DNA from: Sarocladium kiliense
Taxonomy: Eukaryota > Ascomycota > Sordariomycetes > Hypocreales > Sarocladiaceae
DNA length: 64,000 nt
Direction of reading: 5' to 3'
NCBI GenBank assembly: GCA_030734395.1
Contig: JAUZTG010000041.1
Location: 930,001 to 994,000 of the forward strand
The notes beneath the pieces are model-generated. The model was given only the letters and a program-made list of their open reading frames with translations, was not told the origin of the DNA and ran no database searches. Below, in pieces: positions 20,380 to 30,141 of this stretch (positions are counted from its first letter, which is position 1; the number at the start of each line of letters is the position of its first letter). Position numbers and translations under genes: made by a program.

Positions 20380-21720
20380 ATGGATTCCATGTCGGACAAA
20401 GCACTGGTCCGCAAAAGGTCAGATACTGAACTGATGGCCCCTCCTCCGCCCGTCAAGAAGATCAAACGGCCCAGGAAAGTCCTCGACGAGGACTCCTACA
20501 CAGATGCTCTGTCCCATATTATTGCCAGGGACTTCTTTCCAGGCCTGTTGGAAACCGAGATACAGCAGGAATACTTGGATGCGGTAGAGTCCAAAGATCA
20601 GGCATGGATATCCAGTGCGGGGGAAAGGCTGAGGCATGTTATGACACCAGGCAGGGCCCGGGTTCCTGCTTCGCCTGAGACTCCATATGTTTCTGGTGGT
20701 CAGACACCAAAGGGTTATGTTGGAGATACGCCGGCGACTCAGGTTTCTGCCGTCCTGGACACGCAGAAAGGACCAGCGCTTGACACCAATATGAGCTTAT
20801 CCAGGTTCCAAGCTACATATACCAGTGAGGATAACGAGAGCTTCTACAAGCTCGTTGACAAACAGAACCAGAAAAAGGCAGACAAGTATGCGTGGCTTTG
20901 GCGTGGGAACAAGCTGCCATCGAAGCAAATGATTAAGCAACATGAGGTCCAGGACAGGTTGGCGCAAACCCGCAGCCTCACAGATGACGGTCATAAGCGA
21001 GACAGGCTGGCCATCAAAGACGCCGAAGACCGTCCAGCACGGCCAGATACGTGGAAGTCAAACCCCCGAAATGGCCTGATGTTCGGTCCGGATGGCATCG
21101 AGGATTCTATGACGACCGCTCAAAAGGCAGAAGACACTTCACGCGCAGGGCCCAGGGCCATTATGTACGAGAACACCAGGATACCTCAGCCGCATGTTCC
21201 CCAACGGCCTCCATCACCAACCATGTCGGCTGTTCGAGACGCAATCGCCGGTAAACCAAGGAAACAAGACCAGGACTCAAGTGTGGCTGGCGGCGGAGAG
21301 ACTCCGCGAGTGAATGGCTACTCGTTTGTTGATGAGGAGGACGATGAAGACGACGAGTCAGAGAAAGCACCACCTCTCATCGATCTGGGCCCTGGAGATG
21401 CCAACAACCCTTTCAAAGTTCAGAATCAAAGGGATCGGGAGACCCTGCACGAACGAATGGTGGCGAGGATCGCAAAGGCGAATAAAGAGGCGTCTGCATC
21501 GGGATTCACGGGCAAAGTGGACAAGACGCCTGTGCCAAAATTTCCTAGCAGTCCGAAAGTCAGTGGAGGTCTGACACCAGCAGCACAGAGGCTTTGGAGC
21601 AAGATCGGCAGCCCGCGCAGCAGGAGTGGAGGGGGGTCTTTTGGACAGTCGACGCCAATGAGACCCCGTGGCTCTCTTCTCAAGAGCGTGAGCAGGCCGG
21701 CGACCAAGGATGATCGCTAA
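20380..21720 (+). CDS. ESS2 / DGCR14 (ES2) spliceosome-associated nuclear protein
   Basis: Nuclear protein of the Es2 family (human ESS2, formerly DGCR14; fission yeast Bis1), found in spliceosomal C complexes. Single exon, 446 aa. Early family block VLDEDSYTDALSHIIARDFFP followed by LLETEIQQEYLDAVE (about 35-72). TP-rich linkers resemble CDK or spliceosomal kinase sites (MTPGRARVP, ASPETPYVSGGQTPKG). The mid-protein signature is ESFYKLVDKQNQKKADKYAWLW (about 149-170), then SNPRNGLMFGPDG, and a C-terminal block LTPAAQRLWSKIG followed by a basic serine/glycine tail. Nuclear localisation is likely from KKIKRPRK near residue 27. It is one of three spliceosome-linked genes in this window, with YJU2 and KIN17. 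Confidence 0.92.
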   Translation: MDSMSDKALVRKRSDTELMAPPPPVKKIKRPRKVLDEDSYTDALSHIIARDFFPGLLETEIQQEYLDAVESKDQAWISSAGERLRHVMTPGRARVPASPETPYVSGGQTPKGYVGDTPATQVSAVLDTQKGPALDTNMSLSRFQATYTSEDNESFYKLVDKQNQKKADKYAWLWRGNKLPSKQMIKQHEVQDRLAQTRSLTDDGHKRDRLAIKDAEDRPARPDTWKSNPRNGLMFGPDGIEDSMTTAQKAEDTSRAGPRAIMYENTRIPQPHVPQRPPSPTMSAVRDAIAGKPRKQDQDSSVAGGGETPRVNGYSFVDEEDDEDDESEKAPPLIDLGPGDANNPFKVQNQRDRETLHERMVARIAKANKEASASGFTGKVDKTPVPKFPSSPKVSGGLTPAAQRLWSKIGSPRSRSGGGSFGQSTPMRPRGSLLKSVSRPATKDDR

Positions 21721-22181
21721 GCTGTCTTTATGCGACGGACTCGGAGATGACTTTGCATGATTCATGGCAGGCGTACATATCGGGGGATAGTGGCACTTTT
21801 ATGATTTAAAAACACATGATACCCAGGAAAAGAGGTGTGCCTGTTGCACCAGGGAGTTTGAATAAGCCACTTTCCAGGTCAAGGGAAGAATTGCCTAACT
21901 TGGTAGAATACAAAATCGTATGAATACAAGAGAATGATTATTCTCAACTGGAAAGAAGAAGATAACTCGGAAACCTTTATCAAGCAGACGGTTCGCCATC
22001 CTCTAAGCTTCGTGCCCACATCCTAGTCGGCGGATGTGACCCGCTTTGGTGCATATAGGACGTCAACACATGAGAGATCTTCCAACATCATTCAGTTCAC
22101 CGACCTCCTTCTTCCAACCCCAACCTCACTAAATCGGCACAACTCAATGCGCACGTGACAGCTCGAGGCTGCTCAGCCCTC
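21721..22181 (+). promoter_or_regulatory. ESS2 3' flank and COQ8 promoter
   Basis: Contains a CACGTG E-box at 22152-22157, only 25 bp before the COQ8 ATG. No other feature is supported. Confidence 0.4.
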
Positions 22182-24344
22182 ATGAGGTTCGTCGACATCG
22201 CCATCGACCTTGCGGCCGTGCTCAATGCCTCCCGATCCGTCGCATCCAAGCACATCGCCCTCCGCGGCCGCCAACTAGACGCCTACTCCAAAACCTCGAG
22301 CGTCGCGGCCAACCTCCGCAAGCAGCGCGAACATGCACAAAACACTGCTGAGCAGGCTGGGGAGAGCGTGAGGGAAGATGTTGAGGTTGCGGCTGAGGCG
22401 AGAGCTGCTCAACAGGCAGAGCCGGTGAACGCAGTTCCTGGAAGCTCAGAACGACAACCGTTGAGCACGGACTTTGGGACGGCGAGCTCCCTCATGCGCA
22501 AGCTCAATGAGCAGGCCGCGAAGGAACAGAGTGCTGCCACAAATACGAGTCAACCTCCGTCGATCGATGCAGCGGAACCGCCGCCAGAAGTTGCAGCGGA
22601 ACTCTTCTTCACAAAACGTGGATCGAAAATACTGGAGTCGGTTCGCAAGCAGCAAAACGAGGGAGATACACAGAAACTGCGGAGACCCAGCCCTCCCAAG
22701 GAGCATCCCATGCGATACTGGCCGAACCCGCCTCCCGCTGAGACCGATCCGGTGCCGAAGCTTGACATCGATGAGGGCCATCGCACATTCGAAGCACATG
22801 CGACGGAAGCTGCCATCACGGACGCGAGTAAAACAGAAGTGCATGCGGAGGCCCGAACTCCTGCTCCAGCTCCCGCTTCAACTCCAAAGGTCAAAGATGT
22901 TGCACCAGCTGCGCCATCTGAGCAGAAGAAAACAGTCGACCCTGAGATCGCAGCGGTAGCAAAGGAAATTGCTGCTGATGTGACTCCTCCAGCGCCTGCA
23001 TACTCATTACGAGAGTCGAAAGTTCCAGCAACTCGTGCCAGTCGTTTGTGGAACTACGGAGGGCTCGCGGCTGGTATGCTCGGCGGTGCCATGACTGAGA
23101 GCCTAAGCAGGGCCTTCGGCGGTGGCGGCTCAGGTTCTGTCCTTCTGAGCGGCAAGAATATGGAGCGCCTGGTCACAAAGCTTTCGAGAATGAGAGGTGC
23201 CGCCCTCAAGATTGGGCAGCAGCTGAGCTTCCAGGATTCCAAGATGCTCCCGCCAGCTATTCAGGAGGTGCTGCAACGAGTCCAGGATAGGGCGGACTAC
23301 ATGCCTGCATGGCAGCGGGACAAGGTTCTTGTCGCCAACCTTGGTGAGAATTGGCGAGACCTGTTTAGCGAGTTTGAGGAGAAGCCTATGGCGGCTGCAT
23401 CTATTGGTCAAGTCCATAAAGCGACTTTGGCCTCTAATGGTCGGCGGGTCGCCGTGAAGATCCAATTTCCAGGAGTTGCCGACTCTATCAACTCGGATCT
23501 TGACAATCTTGGCGTTCTCCTGACGGCAACCAAATTACTGCCGAAGGGTCTCTATCTCAACAAGACCATTGATAACGCAAGACTTGAGCTCGGCTGGGAA
23601 TGCGACTACGTGCGTGAGCTTGAGTGCGCACAACGCTACAAGGAGCTTCTCCGCAGCGAGGATGATGTCTTCCTCGTTCCTGACGTATATCCTGAAGCAT
23701 CAGGGAAGCAGGTCTTGACCATGGACTTTATGGATGGAACCGGTGTCACACGTGTTACGTCTTTCACCCAGGAGCAACGAGACTGGATCGGTAGCAACAT
23801 TCTACGCCTTTGTCTCCGGGAGATCACGGAATTCCAATTCATGCAGACGGATCCGAACTGGACTAACTTCCTTTACAACCCCGCCGTTTCCAAGCTCGAA
23901 CTCCTCGACTTCGGCGCCTCACGCGAGTACCCCGAGAAGTTCGTCCGGCAATACGTCCAACTCCTCGCCTGTGCATCCCGCGGAGACCGTGACGGCGTCA
24001 AGCGCCTCTCCGAGAGTCTCGGCTACCTGACGGGCCATGAGAGCAAGACCATGCTAGATGCTCATATCCAGTCCGTCCTGACACTTGCAGAGCCATTCCT
24101 CGAATCAGCACCGGACGTCTATGACTTCGAGGACCAGACTATCACGGAGAGGGTCAAAGCTTTGATCCCCGTAATGTTGCAGGAGAGGCTGTCACCACCT
24201 CCTGAGGAAACGTACAGTCTGCACCGCAAGCTGAGTGGAGCGTTCCTGCTGTGTGCGAGATTGGGGAGCAAGGTGAGGTGTAAGGAGATGTTCAAGAACG
24301 CGTTGCAGAAGTCAGGCTTCGACGAGCAGACTAAAAGCTCATAA
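22182..24344 (+). CDS. COQ8: Atypical kinase/ATPase COQ8 (ABC1/ADCK3, UbiB family)
   Basis: Mitochondrial matrix-side UbiB-family atypical kinase/ATPase required for coenzyme Q biosynthesis. Single exon, 720 aa from ATG 22182; the frame extends a few codons upstream only from a GTG. A presequence and a long, poorly conserved Ala/Pro/Glu-rich segment (about 50-270) precede the catalytic domain. All UbiB marks are present: the KxGQ motif in AALKIGQQLSFQDSKMLPP (about 340), the alanine-rich nucleotide loop MAAASIGQVHKA, the ATP lysine in VAVKIQFPG (about 423), ECDYVRELECAQRY, DPNWTNFLYN (about 556) and LLDFGASREY (about 577). The linker is longer than in yeast Coq8. Convergent with RRP36. Confidence 0.95.
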   Translation: MRFVDIAIDLAAVLNASRSVASKHIALRGRQLDAYSKTSSVAANLRKQREHAQNTAEQAGESVREDVEVAAEARAAQQAEPVNAVPGSSERQPLSTDFGTASSLMRKLNEQAAKEQSAATNTSQPPSIDAAEPPPEVAAELFFTKRGSKILESVRKQQNEGDTQKLRRPSPPKEHPMRYWPNPPPAETDPVPKLDIDEGHRTFEAHATEAAITDASKTEVHAEARTPAPAPASTPKVKDVAPAAPSEQKKTVDPEIAAVAKEIAADVTPPAPAYSLRESKVPATRASRLWNYGGLAAGMLGGAMTESLSRAFGGGGSGSVLLSGKNMERLVTKLSRMRGAALKIGQQLSFQDSKMLPPAIQEVLQRVQDRADYMPAWQRDKVLVANLGENWRDLFSEFEEKPMAAASIGQVHKATLASNGRRVAVKIQFPGVADSINSDLDNLGVLLTATKLLPKGLYLNKTIDNARLELGWECDYVRELECAQRYKELLRSEDDVFLVPDVYPEASGKQVLTMDFMDGTGVTRVTSFTQEQRDWIGSNILRLCLREITEFQFMQTDPNWTNFLYNPAVSKLELLDFGASREYPEKFVRQYVQLLACASRGDRDGVKRLSESLGYLTGHESKTMLDAHIQSVLTLAEPFLESAPDVYDFEDQTITERVKALIPVMLQERLSPPPEETYSLHRKLSGAFLLCARLGSKVRCKEMFKNALQKSGFDEQTKSS

Positions 24345-24506
24345 GTCGTGCTGGAGTTCTCGGTTCTTTCGCCATTGCGGGCTGTATTTCTAGGTATAAC
24401 AATCATGTAGAACTGGACTATAGAAGCATTGGGAAACATGGGCACTGGATTCATTTGACCAGCGGAACCAGTTGTCATTATCATAAACACGCTACTTCTT
24501 TCTTTT

Positions 24507-25460
24507 CTATTCCCTCCGCCTGACTCTCTCCATAGACCCCAACTCCTTCTTCTCCCTGCCAGCAACCTTCTTCCTCTTCCGCTCAATCGCCCTATCCACC
24601 TGTCCCTTACTCATTCCCTTGAACCTATCCGTCAATGCCATCTTCTTCTGCTCACTCTTCTTCAGATAGAACGGCGTCTTTCCCTGCGCAACCTTGTCCT
24701 TCTCCTGCTCCCTGTGCTCCTTCAATACTCTCTCCGTCTCCGCCTTCCTCTCCTGCGTCTTCTTCCTCGACTCCATAGAATGCAACTCCCTCTTCAGCAC
24801 CGCCTTCTGCGCCTCATCCGTCGTCTTCTTAATCCGCTTCCGGAGATCAGCCATCTCGGACTCGCGGTACTGGTCGAGGAAGGAGTACGCTTTTTGTGCT
24901 TTCAGCTCGTCGATCTTGCTGGAGGAAGCGCCTAGGGTGTCGAATCGGGGGTCGCGGTAGGCACGGCGCGGGTCGGGGAGGATTTCGCGGCGGCGGGAGA
25001 CTGGGCGTTTGGAGGTTTGTTCTTGGGGTGCGTTCTTGGATGTCCGAGCGGGAGGTTTGATGGTTTGTTTTGTGGGTGCAGATCGGGATGAGAGGGTGTC
25101 TTTGCGGGAGGGTGCTTCGGTCGAGTCTGAGGTTTTGGATTTTCGCTTCCGAGAGGCTTGAGGGAGGGACTCTTGAGCTTTGGCGAGCGCGCCGAATGAT
25201 ATGGAAGAGAGGTCGACTTTGGGTCTGGAACTTGTTCCCTCCTCAGGCCCAGAGTCGGAGCCTTCATCTGAATCATCATCATCGTCGGATGCAGAGTCCT
25301 CGTCCTCGTCCTCGCTGCCGTTGCCGAAGCCCTCCTCAGAGACCTGGTCGCTATCGGCACTCTCTTCGCTGTCGTCCATACCAGGCTCCCAATCTTCCTC
25401 CTTGCGCGCCTTGACACGCCTTTCAAGGCCTAACGACGGCAATTTCCTTTTAATCGGCAT
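24507..25460 (-). CDS. RRP36: rRNA-processing protein RRP36
   Basis: Nucleolar component of the 90S pre-ribosome / U3 processome needed for early cleavages of pre-rRNA to 18S. Single exon, 317 aa from ATG 25460 (MPIKRKLPSLGLERRVKARK). The first third is very acidic (runs of D/E/S, about 45-90) and the middle is Ser/Thr/Lys-rich. The RRP36 domain follows, from SRRREILPDPRRAYRDPRFD through AYSFLDQYRESEMADLRKRI, with the coiled-coil repeat of K/E/R and KTPFYLKKSEQKKMALTDRF, ending in a basic RKRKKVAGREKKELGSMERV tail. This is the family's full-length arrangement. It is divergent from the NIF-like phosphatase across 340 bp and convergent with COQ8. Confidence 0.93.
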   Translation of the reverse strand: MPIKRKLPSLGLERRVKARKEEDWEPGMDDSEESADSDQVSEEGFGNGSEDEDEDSASDDDDDSDEGSDSGPEEGTSSRPKVDLSSISFGALAKAQESLPQASRKRKSKTSDSTEAPSRKDTLSSRSAPTKQTIKPPARTSKNAPQEQTSKRPVSRRREILPDPRRAYRDPRFDTLGASSSKIDELKAQKAYSFLDQYRESEMADLRKRIKKTTDEAQKAVLKRELHSMESRKKTQERKAETERVLKEHREQEKDKVAQGKTPFYLKKSEQKKMALTDRFKGMSKGQVDRAIERKRKKVAGREKKELGSMERVRRRE

Positions 25461-25800
25461 GGCTGCTGGCGGATTGCACTCTGCTGTGTCGGTCTGCTTC
25501 GTGATGTGGTGGTTCGAGAGAAATCCCACTGCTCGCTCTGTCCAGTCGCAACTTTTTTGGGGGGCGGTGCTGCTAAGGTCATATCGATAAGGCAGTAGTC
25601 AAGGTGGGCGGGCCTGACCAGTGCGACAACGTCAAAGTCGCATCGCAAGTCTCGAACATCATTCCGACACTTTCTGAGCGTGGGAGAGGGTGACTTGGCG
25701 CATTTTGAGGCTACCTGAGTCGCTGTCGCGCAGGTTGAAGGTTCATTGGCCTCATTGCCGCGCGCGTGCATCGCCGACTCACTCGTAACCTAGGCCAAGT

Positions 25801-27033
25801 ATGCGACGAGCTGGGAATAACTTCGCAACTCTCACAACAAGCGTCACCGCAGGCAAAGGGATGTCAGTGCGTCTTCCAAGGGCGTCTTACACACTTTATA
25901 AAGAGATACCCTCCAAAGAGATGGCTTCAAGGGCCCATCTCGGGTCCCAGTCCCGGCAGACTCCCCTCAACATACCTGGCCTAACAATGCTCTCACAAGC
26001 ACAGCCTGCGTCTTCGACAGGATCACAGTAAGTGTCTTGATCTGGGCGATGACTCTTCTTTATCATGATAATTATCTGACGATTTTGACTAGAGAATCAG
26101 CGGCTTCATCCGCGAAGAAGGGTCGGAAGTCAAAGCATGCCCAGCGGATAGCTGCAGCCACTGCGGCAGCAAGACAGTCTCCAGCGGCAACAGCGGCGCA
26201 TGTAAAACCAGGTCCTGGCCAAGTATCGGGAGCACAGCAAGGAGGGATTCCTCCAAATCTTGTTGAGCGTGATCCTCAATGGCAAAAGTACAGATTCTTC
26301 AACATCAACGTTTGCTCATTCAAGGACTGACATCATCCCTTGTAGCGACAACTCCCGCCCTCGCGCAGCTCCCAGTCTCGCATCAGGAGGCGTCCCAGAT
26401 CCATCAACGAAATATCTCGCTCAAACCCTCTTTCCATCCGCCTCACTGCCATCGCCTCGCCGTATCCTTGTCATCATCGATCTTAACGGCACTCTCCTCT
26501 ACCGCCCTTCCCGTCGCCGCCCCTTCGACTTCGTAGAGCGGCCTCACGCTCGCGACTTCCTCTCCTACTGTCTCGCCACCTTCTACGTTGCAATCTGGTC
26601 CTCTGCTCGGCCAGACAATGTGCGAAAGATGGTAGCCCAGCTCCTCACCCCTGAACAGGTCAAGCGATGCGTGATCGTCTGGGCACGAGACCGTTTTGGA
26701 CTTGATGCTAGTGATTACGATGCCAGGGTACAGTGTTACAAGCGTTTGACGAGGGTGTGGGGAGATCCAGCAGTGCAGGCGTCGTGTCCTAGTGAGATGC
26801 GGAAATGGGATCAGACGAATACGGTCTTGGTGGATGACTCGTTGGAGAAGGGGCGGAGTGAGCCTTTTAATATTTTGCCGCTGCCAGAGTTCTCAGGGGT
26901 GGAGAATGAGGCTGCAGAAGTGTTGCCACAAGTTCATGACTATTTGAACACGCTGTGTGGACAGTCCGACATCAGCAGTTACATTCGCACAAACCAGTTT
27001 CGGCTCGATCCGAACTACGTACTGCCACCGTGA
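25801..27033 (+). CDS. FCP1/NLI-interacting-factor-like HAD phosphatase
   Basis: NIF/FCP1-homology (HAD superfamily) protein; relatives are CTD-type or mitochondrial Tim50-type phosphatases. Exons 25801-26033, 26096-26280 and 26339-27033. The first intron is 62 nt (GTAAGT...CTAG); the second is 58 nt (GTACAG...TGTAG), chosen because it is the only reading that keeps phase into NDNSRPRAAPS. The core has RILVIIDLNGTLLYRP with the HAD nucleophile Asp but Asn at the usual third position (DLNGT instead of DxDGT), then FVERPHARDFLSYC, VAIWSSARPDNV, GRD-like WARDRFGL and TNTVLVDDSLEKGRSEP. The start is uncertain: in-frame ATGs lie at 25801, 25861, 25921 and 25987, and a TTTATAAAG at about 25894 favours one of the later two. 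Confidence 0.82.
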
Positions 27034-27335
27034 CGGACCAAGTGTGGTAGGGACGTTCATTCTATCAACGCATGAGGGGAGGGGCGCTGGCTTGTTATCT
27101 AAGACAGTGCACAGCAAGATTCACTGGGTGTTGGAGTAGGGTAAAGACGATTCATATGCATTCAGCTACTATCAATCATCCTTCAACGAACATGAAAGGT
27201 CATCAAACATGTCCGTCGATGGCCACAATCATGAAGCGTTCCTGTCATCATCATTTTTCATATCCCAGTCATGTCATGATAACATTCCTCCATCCGCAGC
27301 TCCAGTTTTCGTTAGCCCTTCTATAAGCGAGTGGC

Positions 27336-28817
27336 TTATTTGAAGACCTTGCCAGCGGCGTGGGGGTACTCCTTGCCGTCAACGGTGACGGGGCGGTCCC
27401 AGAGCCACTGAGCCTCAACGAACTCACGGTCCTCAGGCTTGGAGGGGTCGAGCTTGACGAAGCTGTAGGACTCGTAGTCGGGGGCGACGTCGAAGACGGG
27501 GGCGAACTCCTGACCACGGATGACGAAGGCACCCTGGATGACGGAGGCGTTGGCCTCGCCGTAGACGGAGGCGCAGCCGAAGAGGTACTTGCGGGAAGCC
27601 TCAAGACGGGCGTTGAAGCCACCGATGAGGTTGCTGGACATGAAAGTCAGGGTGAGCTCATCGTTGTACTTGTAGTCAACGCGCCAGATGGAGTACTCCT
27701 CGAAGGGGATGGTCTTCCAGAAGTACTCCATGGACTCCTTCTCGTCGTGGTTGGAGAAGAAGCGCTTCCACTCATCGAGAGGGTAGGTAGCGCGGGGGAG
27801 GAGGTCGATGGGGTGCTTGGGCTTGGGGGCCGGGGCATCCTCAGCAGGGGCGGCAGCGGCAGCGGGCTTGGCGGCGGGCTTGGGCTGCTCAGGCTTCTTG
27901 GGGGCCACGTTGGTGAGAGCGGGCTTCTCAAGGAGCTCAAGCTTGTCAGCGACATCGGAGTAGATGGGCTGGTTGGTGACAGTCAGGAACCAGCGAGTGA
28001 TGGCGGGGTGGGCGGAGCGCCAGGTCTTGTCGAAGAAGTACTGGAAGCCACGGGTGATGATACCAGCGGCGAACAGATCGGCGAGGGTGATGCGCTCGCC
28101 AACGAGGAAGGTGTGCTCAAGAAGGTGAGCCTCAATGACCTCGGCGATCTTGGCGACCTCCTTGCCGGCATCATCAACGTTCTTCTTGTTGTAGGGCTCG
28201 AAGCCGAGCAGAGGAGCGTACTGCTTGGCAAGGGTGGGGAGGACCTCCTGGTTGAAGAAAGACATCCACTTGAGGATGGAAGCGTAGCTATAGGCTGTCA
28301 GCTGGCTGTCTTCTCGTTGCATTCTGGAAAGGGTGGACATACTCCTGCTTGGTCTTGCCGAGAAGGGTCGTCTTCTCGTTCTGAGAGGTGACTGCGTGGT
28401 AATCAGCTTAGCTGTTCTTCAAATTTCAAGCCAGAAATAATGAGTAGCAGCAAAGAAACAGGATCAGATGTGTACATATCAACACCATTGACATTACAAA
28501 GATGACAATTTAAGCCAGGGATAACAAAATTATATCATCATATAGGTTCAAGGGGAAGCAGAAAATGAAGCCAGGGAGCTTCGTGAGGAAGAGTACATAC
28601 CGTAGATGGCAATGGCAATGCACTCAGACAGAGCGAAGCCGTCCTCGCCAACGAAGGCGGGAATCTTGCCGAGGCCGTGAGCCTTCTTGTGCTCAATGCT
28701 GGGCTGGCCCTTGGGAGCCTCAACGATGTTGAGCTCAAGGTTGTTAGCCTTGGCCACAGCCTTGATGGCAGTGGCGCGCGGGTTATCACCGCGGGTGAAG
28801 AGAGTTCCGAAAGCCAT
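27336..28817 (-). CDS. Translation elongation factor 1-gamma (eEF1B-gamma)
   Basis: Structural subunit of the eEF1B guanine-exchange complex. Exons 28601-28817, 28343-28391 and 27336-28287; 405 aa. The first intron is unusually long for this window (209 nt), as often seen in highly expressed translation genes, and the second is 55 nt. An N-terminal GST fold starts MAFGTLFTRGDNPRA with KIPAFVGEDGFALSECIAI. The GST C-terminal domain contains FLVGERITLADLFAAG. A K/P/A linker (about 218-247) joins to the conserved EF1G domain with FWKTIPFEEYSIWRVDYKYN, GCASVYGE, IQGAFVIRGQ and HAAGKVFK at the end. Strong C-ending codon bias indicates high expression and creates long antisense open frames that are not genes. 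Divergent from mitochondrial uS9. Confidence 0.96.
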
Positions 28818-29143
28818 ATCGAAAGAAGTGAAGTCTGTTGATACGGGTGGTGGTGGAATGGAAAGTTGTGTTGGAGGAGGAAAGAAAGAAGAGCTTCAGA
28901 AGAATGGGCCGAAGGAGGGGAATCAATTTTTTTGCTCGACTGCCCCTCGCATGTGGCCAAATCAACGTGGCTGGTATGTGGCGCACCAGGGTCCAAGCTT
29001 CATTTCGGTGGCTTGACACGGCACGTGATTGGAGCTTGGGATAGCGGCATTGGGGGTAAAACTTTCTAGACGCCAGCATCATTCGTTTCGATATCAATCC
29101 GCGATACGACAAGCCACGGTCGAGTCGCGGCTCTTCGACGACG
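28818..29143. promoter_or_regulatory. Divergent promoter, eEF1B-gamma and mitochondrial uS9
   Basis: A 326-bp spacer with a CACGTG E-box at 29022-29027 directly abutting an inverted CCAAT box (ATTGG, 29028-29032). The CCAAT box is the site of the Hap/CBF complex. Such a composite is consistent with coordinated control of two translation genes. Confidence 0.5.
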
Positions 29144-30141
29144 ATGGAATCTCTCGTTAGTGGCTTCAGGCACTTGTCGTGCTCAAGGAAGCAAATCGGG
29201 CGTCAATTACTGCACCGGGCGGCGGCCGCGAACGCGAGTCGTCAGCACAGCATACGGTATCTCACGACCGAGTCGACATCACCATCCTCGGAGAACACCG
29301 CGCTGCAAGAGCTTAAGATCCCCTTTCAGGGCGTTCAGCATGCTCGCAGAGTCCCCGCGACCCCTTCCTACTTCTCCCGCGAGCCGCACTTCAATGACCT
29401 TTTTGTCCGACTCACTCAACTTCTCGCCAAATACTACCACCTCCCCATTGTCGACCAGAAGGATGCTGTCTCGAGGCCATGGACGAAACTTGTCGATGTC
29501 CGAGCACAATACGGAGAGCAAGTCAAAGCTTCACATTACATGAAGATATTGCGTGTAGCCCGTCGTCTGGACAAGATTGAGGCCTCAGTCCGCCCTACGG
29601 AGGTCGACCTCGCACTGAACGAGATCTTGCGAGTGGTGGATCCAAAGAAGGCCCGGGCGAACATTCTCACCATCGACAGGCACGGCAGGGCCGTCGGCGT
29701 TGGCAAGAGGAAGGAGTCTACAGCGCGGGCTTTTGTCGTAGAGGGAACTGGAGAGATCCTCGTCAACGGCAAGCCACTTACGGAAGCGTTCGGCCGCGTT
29801 CACGATCGTGAGAGCGCTGTCTGGGCGCTCACTTCGACTCAGAGACTTGACAAGTATAACGTGTGGGCGCTTGTTGAGGGCGGAGGTACCACAGGTCAGG
29901 CTGAGGCTCTGACATTGGCCGTTGCGAAAGGGCTGATCGCACATGAGCCTGCGCTGAAGCCAACATTGCGCAAAGGTACGTCAATCCCTCTTTGTTTTGC
30001 ATCTCCTGTATCGCGTACATTGAGTTCATGTGCTGACTTGACTCTGTAGCTGGCTGTGTCACTCGGGATTACAGGACGGTGGAACGCAAGAAGCACGGTC
30101 GTGTCAAGGCCCGTAAGGGTCCAGCCTGGGTCAAGCGTTAA
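29144..30141 (+). CDS. MRPS9: Mitochondrial small-subunit ribosomal protein uS9m (MRPS9)
   Basis: uS9 homologue of the mitochondrial small ribosomal subunit. Exons 29144-29975 and 30050-30141 (74-nt intron) give 307 aa. A basic, Ser/Arg-rich presequence (first about 45 residues) is followed by a fungal mitochondrial extension with FQGVQHARRVPATPSYFSR and HYMKILRVARRLDKIE. The S9 core begins around residue 183 with VGVGKRKESTARAFVVEG, then GKPLTEAFGR and GGGTTGQAEALTLAVAKGLI. The second exon supplies the universal C-terminal tail CVTRDYRTVERKKHGRVKAR ending in KR, which contacts P-site tRNA in other ribosomes. The intron position is fixed by phase (AAA G|CT). Confidence 0.95.

Noticed and set aside
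27360..28391. A 343-codon plus-strand open frame opposite the eEF1B-gamma gene
   Set aside because: It is the antisense of a strongly codon-biased gene. C-ending codons on one strand remove stops from the other. The translation is Gly/Leu/Val/Glu-rich with no family resemblance.
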